Source: an uncultured Coriobacteriales bacterium
GTDB taxonomy: Bacteria > Actinomycetota > Coriobacteriia > Coriobacteriales > UMGS124
Assembly: GCA_934662525.1 (NCBI GenBank)
Contig: CAKUKJ010000065.1
Span: 1 to 9,537 of the forward strand
Length of the DNA: 9,537 bases
Reading direction: 5' to 3'
Shown here: positions 6,751 through 9,537 of the stretch, one piece after another
How the letters are laid out: each line of letters opens with the position of its first letter
Numbering within the stretch: the stretch's first letter is position 1
Notes under the pieces: generated by a model
Databases searched by the model: none
What the model saw: the letters and a program-made list of their open reading frames with translations, nothing else
Told to the model about the DNA's origin: nothing
Program-made: the position numbers and the translations under genes

Positions 6751-7656
6751 TTAGTCGGCGAGCGCATCGAGTGCCCGCGCACCCTCGTTCGTCAGTTTCC
6801 AGCCCTTGTCCCAGACGATGGCGCCTGCTTTTTCCATCTGGTCCACGAAGACGCTGGCTTTGATGTCGATGTTCTTCTGGGGGTTGAGCGAGCCTATCTC
6901 GCGGAAGTCGCGCCCGCAGAAATGCTCCTCGATTTCCTTGTAGGTACAGGGCGACTGCTCTATGAAGCCCAACAGCTCGCCGAACACGCCGCGTCTGTCG
7001 GGAAACTGCTCGAGGCACTCTTGAATCCTGCGCTTGGGGGAGAGATCCTTCTCGACCGTCTCGCCCAGTTCGGTGGTCTCAAGCTCGAAGGAGTCGATGA
7101 GGTCGTCGACCTCGTCCTCGGTGAGGGCGGCGGTGCGCTCGGGTGTGACCTCCTCGCCCTGTGCGTCGAGGGCGATCTTCTTGAGGCCGCCTGAGCGGAT
7201 GAGCGCATCTATGACCTGGTACGGGGTGACGGCCGCTACGGGGTATTCGGGGAACTCGGCTATGGTCTGTTCGACTCTCGTATATGGCTGGCGCTCCAGG
7301 CACAGCGAGAGGGTCTTGCGGAGAAGCTCGCTGGCGATAGGGCGGTTGTTGACCGTCTTGACAAGTCGGTCGTAGGCCTGCTGCATCGCGGTCTCATCGG
7401 TTTGAACAAGGTCACGGCCCTGGTCGTTGTCATGGGTTGGCGGTTCGTTTTTTTGAAGAGCTCGCTCTTGTTGCGCCTGTTCTTCCAAGCGGTTCCAAAA
7501 CGCCTCAAACTCACCCTCATCGGCAAAGCGAGGGGTGTTGCCTTGGCTCCCTTTGCCCTTTTGTTTGGCGAGCTTCGAGCTGTTCAATGCAGCCAACCCT
7601 TCAAGTTCATCTACGTATGGGGCTACGGGCTCTCCCGTTTCGCTACCGTGTGACAT
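6751..7656 (-). CDS. Acidic protein of unknown function with two winged-helix-like units
   Basis: I do not recognise a named family. From the ATG at 7656-7654 it is 301 residues, with no signal peptide or membrane helix. Residues 1-105 are polar and probably disordered or coiled-coil (FEAFWNRLEEQAQQERALQK). Two later segments look like repeats of one fold. Unit 1 (about 108-175) has YTRVEQTIAEF, then YQVIDALIRSGGLKKI, then TPERTA. Unit 2 (about 209-298) has YKEIEEHF, then SVFVDQMEKAGAIVWDKGWK and LTNEGARAL. The order helix, recognition-like helix, hydrophobic strand, 'LT-x-x-G' wing is typical of winged helices. An acidic stretch (178-203) links them. Start choice: GGAG (7666-7663) is 6 nt upstream; extending to the ATG at 7740 adds 28 residues without a ribosome site. 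It lies 100 bp upstream of the molybdopterin gene on the same strand and is probably first in the operon. It could be a transcription regulator or a protein-binding adaptor. Confidence 0.8.
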   Translation of the reverse strand: MSHGSETGEPVAPYVDELEGLAALNSSKLAKQKGKGSQGNTPRFADEGEFEAFWNRLEEQAQQERALQKNEPPTHDNDQGRDLVQTDETAMQQAYDRLVKTVNNRPIASELLRKTLSLCLERQPYTRVEQTIAEFPEYPVAAVTPYQVIDALIRSGGLKKIALDAQGEEVTPERTAALTEDEVDDLIDSFELETTELGETVEKDLSPKRRIQECLEQFPDRRGVFGELLGFIEQSPCTYKEIEEHFCGRDFREIGSLNPQKNIDIKASVFVDQMEKAGAIVWDKGWKLTNEGARALDALAD

Positions 7657-7740
7657 GCTGGTCTCCAATCCCAATGCGGCGAGATCGCACCGGTCTCGCC
7701 TGACTGGGCATAGTGATAGGCAATTGCAGGCCTTCTTCAT

Positions 7741-7752
7741 ATTGGCACCAAT
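7741..7752. repeat. Inverted repeat ATTGG-CA-CCAAT
   Basis: A perfect 5-bp dyad with a two-base centre in the leader of the minus-strand operon. It is one of four dyads packed into 86 bp and could be a protein-binding half of the control region. It is short enough to be chance alone. Confidence 0.35.
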
Positions 7753-7755
7753 GGG

Positions 7756-7765
7756 GTAAATTTAC
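7756..7765. repeat. Palindrome GTAAATTTAC
   Basis: A perfect 10-bp palindrome, AT-rich against a GC-rich background. A related GGTAAAC half-site lies at 7775-7781, giving direct GTAAA repeats 20 bp apart, about two helical turns. This fits an operator for the minus-strand operon or part of its promoter; no clear -35/-10 pair for that strand was seen. Confidence 0.4.
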
Positions 7766-7785
7766 GTTTTAGCTGGTAAACGGCA

Positions 7786-7802
7786 TAGTTCATGATGAAC
7801 TA
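7786..7802. repeat. 17-bp palindrome TAGTTCAT-G-ATGAACTA, likely operator
   Basis: Perfect 8-bp arms surround a single central base. This is the strongest dyad in the window outside the terminator. It sits midway between the divergent genes, 43 bp upstream of the plus-strand TATAAT, and so is well placed for a dimeric regulator acting on either gene. There is no T-run, so it is not a terminator. Confidence 0.55.
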
Positions 7803-7811
7803 CTAGTGGGA

Positions 7812-7826
7812 TAGGCGTGTTGCCTA
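7812..7826. repeat. Inverted repeat TAGGC-GTGTT-GCCTA overlapping a -35
   Basis: The 5-bp arms are separated by five bases. The right arm overlaps the TTGCCT proposed as -35 of the PAS-GGDEF promoter, which is the classic position for a repressor site. The arms are short, so this is tentative. Confidence 0.35.
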
Positions 7827-7850
7827 GCTATGTAGAAGTCGCTATATAAT
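7820..7850 (+). promoter_or_regulatory. Sigma-70-type promoter of the PAS-GGDEF gene
   Basis: A perfect TATAAT at 7845-7850 is preceded by TTGCCT at 7820-7825 with 19-bp spacing, slightly long. Transcription would start near 7857, leaving a short leader with AGGAGG at 7865-7870. The local AT-richness contrasts with the surrounding DNA. Confidence 0.6.
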
Positions 7851-7864
7851 TGGTTGTCGTCGTC

Positions 7865-7870
7865 AGGAGG
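7865..7870 (+). promoter_or_regulatory. Shine-Dalgarno AGGAGG of the PAS-GGDEF gene
   Basis: A full AGGAGG lies 13 nt before the ATG at 7884, longer spacing than usual. Because it lies downstream of the possible TTG start at 7854, it rules that start out. Confidence 0.65.
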
Positions 7871-7883
7871 AAAGGCAGGCGGT

Positions 7884-8741
7884 ATGAACAACGGTGAAGG
7901 ACTTTCGTTCGAGCAGATAATCGCGTTCGTGGAGCATGCCCCTGCCAACATTTTCTTCAAGGACGCGTTCTGTCGCTATCGTGCAGTCTCAGAAACGTGC
8001 GCGCTTATCAACGGCGACGAAACATGCAATATTATCGGCAAGACCGACATGGACGTTTGGGCCGATAAGGAGGTCGGTCGTCGCTATTATGAGGATGACC
8101 TGCGTATTGTTGCAACGGGGCAGAGCAGCAAGTGGGTCGATGAGTTTCCTGGTTCCGATGGTTCGCTGTATTTCGAAATCAGCAAGAGACCGGCGTATCT
8201 TGACGGTGAACTCATCGGCATCGTGGGAATTGTCATGAACATAACCGAGCAGAAGCGCCTTGAGGCCGAGCTTGAACGACTGACGACAACGGATGGGTTA
8301 ACGGGCCTGCGTAACCGTAATTATCTTGAGCTGGCCCATAAGGAACCTTATCCTGAGGAAAGCTATCCAATCGCATTGGTGCTTATGGATTGCAACAACC
8401 TCAAGAAGGTGAACGACAGTCGTGGACACGAGGCGGGAGACGAGTTGCTCGTTCGGGTCTCTGGGGTAATTGGGGCGACAGTTCCCCCTAAGGCGACGGC
8501 GGCCCGTCTGGGCGGCGACGAGTTTTTGGCCGCCTGTCCCCATATGGATGAAGACGGGGCGCAGCAGTTGATGGCCGAGCTACGCGCTCATTTCCGGGAA
8601 TCGAGCGATGAGTCATATGCCCTTGACGTTGCCATAGGTCACGCTGTTGTCAAAGACGCCACGCAATCATGCGCCCTGGCTTATAGAGAAGCCGATCAGG
8701 AGATGTACGAGGACAAGCGAAAGGCTCACGAGGGCCGTTGA
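7884..8741 (+). CDS. PAS-GGDEF protein, probable diguanylate cyclase
   Basis: This 285-residue soluble protein has an N-terminal PAS domain (about 8-122; FVEHAPANIFFKD, then a strand-rich second half ending GIVMNITEQKRLEAELERL). The TTTDGLTGLRNR linker leads into a GGDEF domain (about 134-282). GGDEF enzymes make cyclic di-GMP from two GTP. Visible catalytic features are D169 in LMDCNNLKKVND, GHEAGDELL at 181-189, an intact GGDEF signature at 210-214 (RLGGDEFLA), and the terminal ADQEMYEDKRK helix. The RxxD inhibitory site expected at 201-204 reads PPKA, so product feedback inhibition is probably missing. No membrane helix is seen, so the PAS domain would sense a cytosolic cue. I chose the ATG because the upstream TTG frame precedes the ribosome site. 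It is transcribed away from the molybdoenzyme operon and shares its intergenic region. No EAL or PilZ partner is seen in the window. Confidence 0.92.
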   Translation: MNNGEGLSFEQIIAFVEHAPANIFFKDAFCRYRAVSETCALINGDETCNIIGKTDMDVWADKEVGRRYYEDDLRIVATGQSSKWVDEFPGSDGSLYFEISKRPAYLDGELIGIVGIVMNITEQKRLEAELERLTTTDGLTGLRNRNYLELAHKEPYPEESYPIALVLMDCNNLKKVNDSRGHEAGDELLVRVSGVIGATVPPKATAARLGGDEFLAACPHMDEDGAQQLMAELRAHFRESSDESYALDVAIGHAVVKDATQSCALAYREADQEMYEDKRKAHEGR

Positions 8742-8742
8742 T

Positions 8743-8754
8743 TTGAGGCTGGCG
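8743..8754 (+). repeat. 12-bp direct repeat TTGAGGCTGGCG, copy 1 (copy 2 at 9390-9401)
   Basis: The same 12 bases occur just after the GGDEF stop and again near the 3' break of the AAA-ATPase-like remnant. The copies bracket most of the remnant and could mark a rearrangement by microhomology. Both copies are GC-rich, so chance is not excluded. Confidence 0.35.
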
Positions 8755-8780
8755 CGGGTTTCCATCGCCTGAGCATCTGC

Positions 8781-9479
8781 GTGTGGCTGTTCTGGCTCGT
8801 GCCCTACGCAATCGGCATGCTGATGGGTATCCCCGGCGTTATAGACTCAGGCTATGCGGTCACGCTGTTCTGCCGCCCCCGGCGTTTCGGCAAGACGCTC
8901 AACATGACGATGATGAAGGCGTTCTTTGAGATGTCGCCCGCGAGCGATTCCTCCTGCGAAGAGGGGACCGAGGTGTGGGAGGCCGGCGGCGGTCGATACC
9001 GCCAGTATCAAGGCGCCTACCCTGTGGTTCACGTGAGTTTCAACACGGTGAAGAAGTTCACGTGGGACGACTCGTTCGCGGCAATCCGCAACGTCATGGC
9101 GCTTGAGTACCTCCGGCACGACTACTTGCGCGCAAGCGGGGCGCTCGGCGCAGACGAGGAGGCGTACTTCTCTCGTGTTGCAGGATGCAAGGCGACGCAG
9201 GCAGAGCTTGCCGACTCCCTCATCCGCCTGTGCCTCATGCTGAAGGCGTATCACGATGCGCCCGTGGTCGTCCTTATCGACGAGTACGACGCCCCGGTTA
9301 TGGCGGGCTACACCTACGGGTACTACGACGATGTCGTCGGGTTTCTCAAGGGCTGGTTGACGGGCGCGCTCAAGGATGGCGGCGCGGCCTTGAGGCTGGC
9401 GTGCCTGACCGGCGTGCAGCCGGCCGCCGCGCAGCGAGGGCGCCACCGCCAGCGCCATCGGCTGCCAGCCGGCCCCTGA
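8781..9479 (+). pseudogene. AAA-ATPase-like gene remnant (PF09820 type), truncated at both ends
   Basis: Family-like sequence begins at about VIDSGYAVTLF (near 8838) and contains the P-loop region CRPRRFGKTLNMTMMKAFFE, YPVVHVSFNTVKKFTWDDSF, the Walker B-like VVVLIDEYDAPVMAGYTYGYY and LRLACLTGVQ. Members are normally about 500 residues. They begin with a 'YYVDKT' block and continue after the TGV motif with a 'K-x-x-x-F-S-G-x-N-N' segment, then a C-terminal PD-(D/E)xK-type nuclease domain. Here the first block is replaced by a hydrophobic stretch (VWLFWLVPYAIGMLMG). After TGVQ, ending at 9419, the frame turns into PAAAQRGRHRQRHRLPAGP and stops. None of the other frames restores the family sequence, so this is a junction and not a simple frameshift. 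No ribosome site precedes the GTG at 8781 or the ATGs at 8817 and 8823. The native role of these ATPases is poorly known. Confidence 0.8.
9390..9401 (+). repeat. 12-bp direct repeat TTGAGGCTGGCG, copy 2
   Basis: This copy matches 8743-8754 exactly and lies 18 bp before the point where the ATPase-like sequence ends. Confidence 0.35.
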
Positions 9480-9537
9480 CACGGCGGCCGCCTGGTCGAG
9501 GCAGCTGCTGGAGTCGCCGAGATCGTCCGCGTAGTAA
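9420..9537. other. Unassigned GC-rich DNA beyond the ATPase remnant junction
   Basis: These 118 bp are clearly richer in G and C than their surroundings. A minus-strand frame is open from the right edge (YYADDLGDSSSCLDQAAAVS, then GAGWQPMALAVAPSLRGG) and runs on into the antisense of the ATPase remnant. The complementary plus frame ends in tandem TAG TAA at 9532-9537. The minus frame could be the end of a gene entering from the right, fused to the remnant, but high GC alone leaves such frames open. No family is recognised. Confidence 0.3.

Noticed and set aside
7657..7740. 28-residue extension (MKKACNC...) of the winged-helix-like protein
   Set aside because: No ribosome site before the ATG at 7740, while GGAG is well placed for the ATG at 7656; the Cys-rich peptide was considered as a leader peptide but nothing supports it.
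7854..7883. TTG start for the PAS-GGDEF gene
   Set aside because: The proposed transcription start is near 7857 and AGGAGG lies downstream of the TTG, so the ATG at 7884 is the start.
8847..9482. 211-residue minus-strand frame over the ATPase remnant
   Set aside because: Mostly antisense of recognisable ATPase sequence. Only its upstream part beyond 9420 could be real, and that is listed separately at low confidence.
1..9537. tRNA, rRNA, CRISPR array or complete insertion sequence
   Set aside because: No cloverleaf, no regularly spaced repeats and no transposase motif were seen on either strand.

Overview
The window looks like chromosome of a gut Coriobacteriia, most likely a member of the Eggerthellaceae (Eggerthella, Gordonibacter, Slackia, Adlercreutzia or a relative). 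I infer this from three things: the moderately high GC with strong G/C third positions, a Tat-exported molybdopterin enzyme with its own TorD-like chaperone, and a LuxR-type regulator fused to about twelve membrane helices. That last architecture is a hallmark of this family. No gene was checked against a database, so names are at family level.

Layout: the left two thirds is one minus-strand block. Read in the direction of transcription, from right to left, it runs: (1) an acidic 301-residue protein of unknown function that looks like a tandem winged-helix protein (7656-6751); (2) a 959-residue Tat-exported DMSO-reductase-family catalytic subunit (6650-3771); (3) a DmsB-like electron-transfer subunit with four [4Fe-4S] motifs (3767-3186); (4) a TorD/DmsD-like maturation chaperone (3080-2373); (5) a 12-TM LuxR regulator (2339-669); then a good intrinsic terminator (596-563). 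A separate minus-strand gene for an XRE-type regulator with a two-helix membrane tail starts at 426 and leaves the window.

The right third is on the plus strand. A crowded 143-bp intergenic region (7741-7883) holds four inverted repeats and a TATAAT-type promoter. It precedes a PAS-GGDEF diguanylate cyclase (7884-8741). This is followed by a remnant of an AAA-ATPase-like gene (PF09820 type), broken at both ends, and about 118 bp of unassigned GC-rich DNA.

How the genes may work together (inference): the chaperone would load and proof-read the molybdenum subunit, which would cross the membrane through Tat and carry the signal-less Fe-S subunit with it. The 12-TM LuxR protein could sense the substrate in the membrane and switch on the operon. 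There is no NrfD/DmsC/PsrC-type membrane anchor in the cluster, so the electron donor is not evident. The overall plan resembles the reductase and catechol-dehydroxylase clusters known in Eggerthellaceae, but the substrate cannot be read from the sequence.
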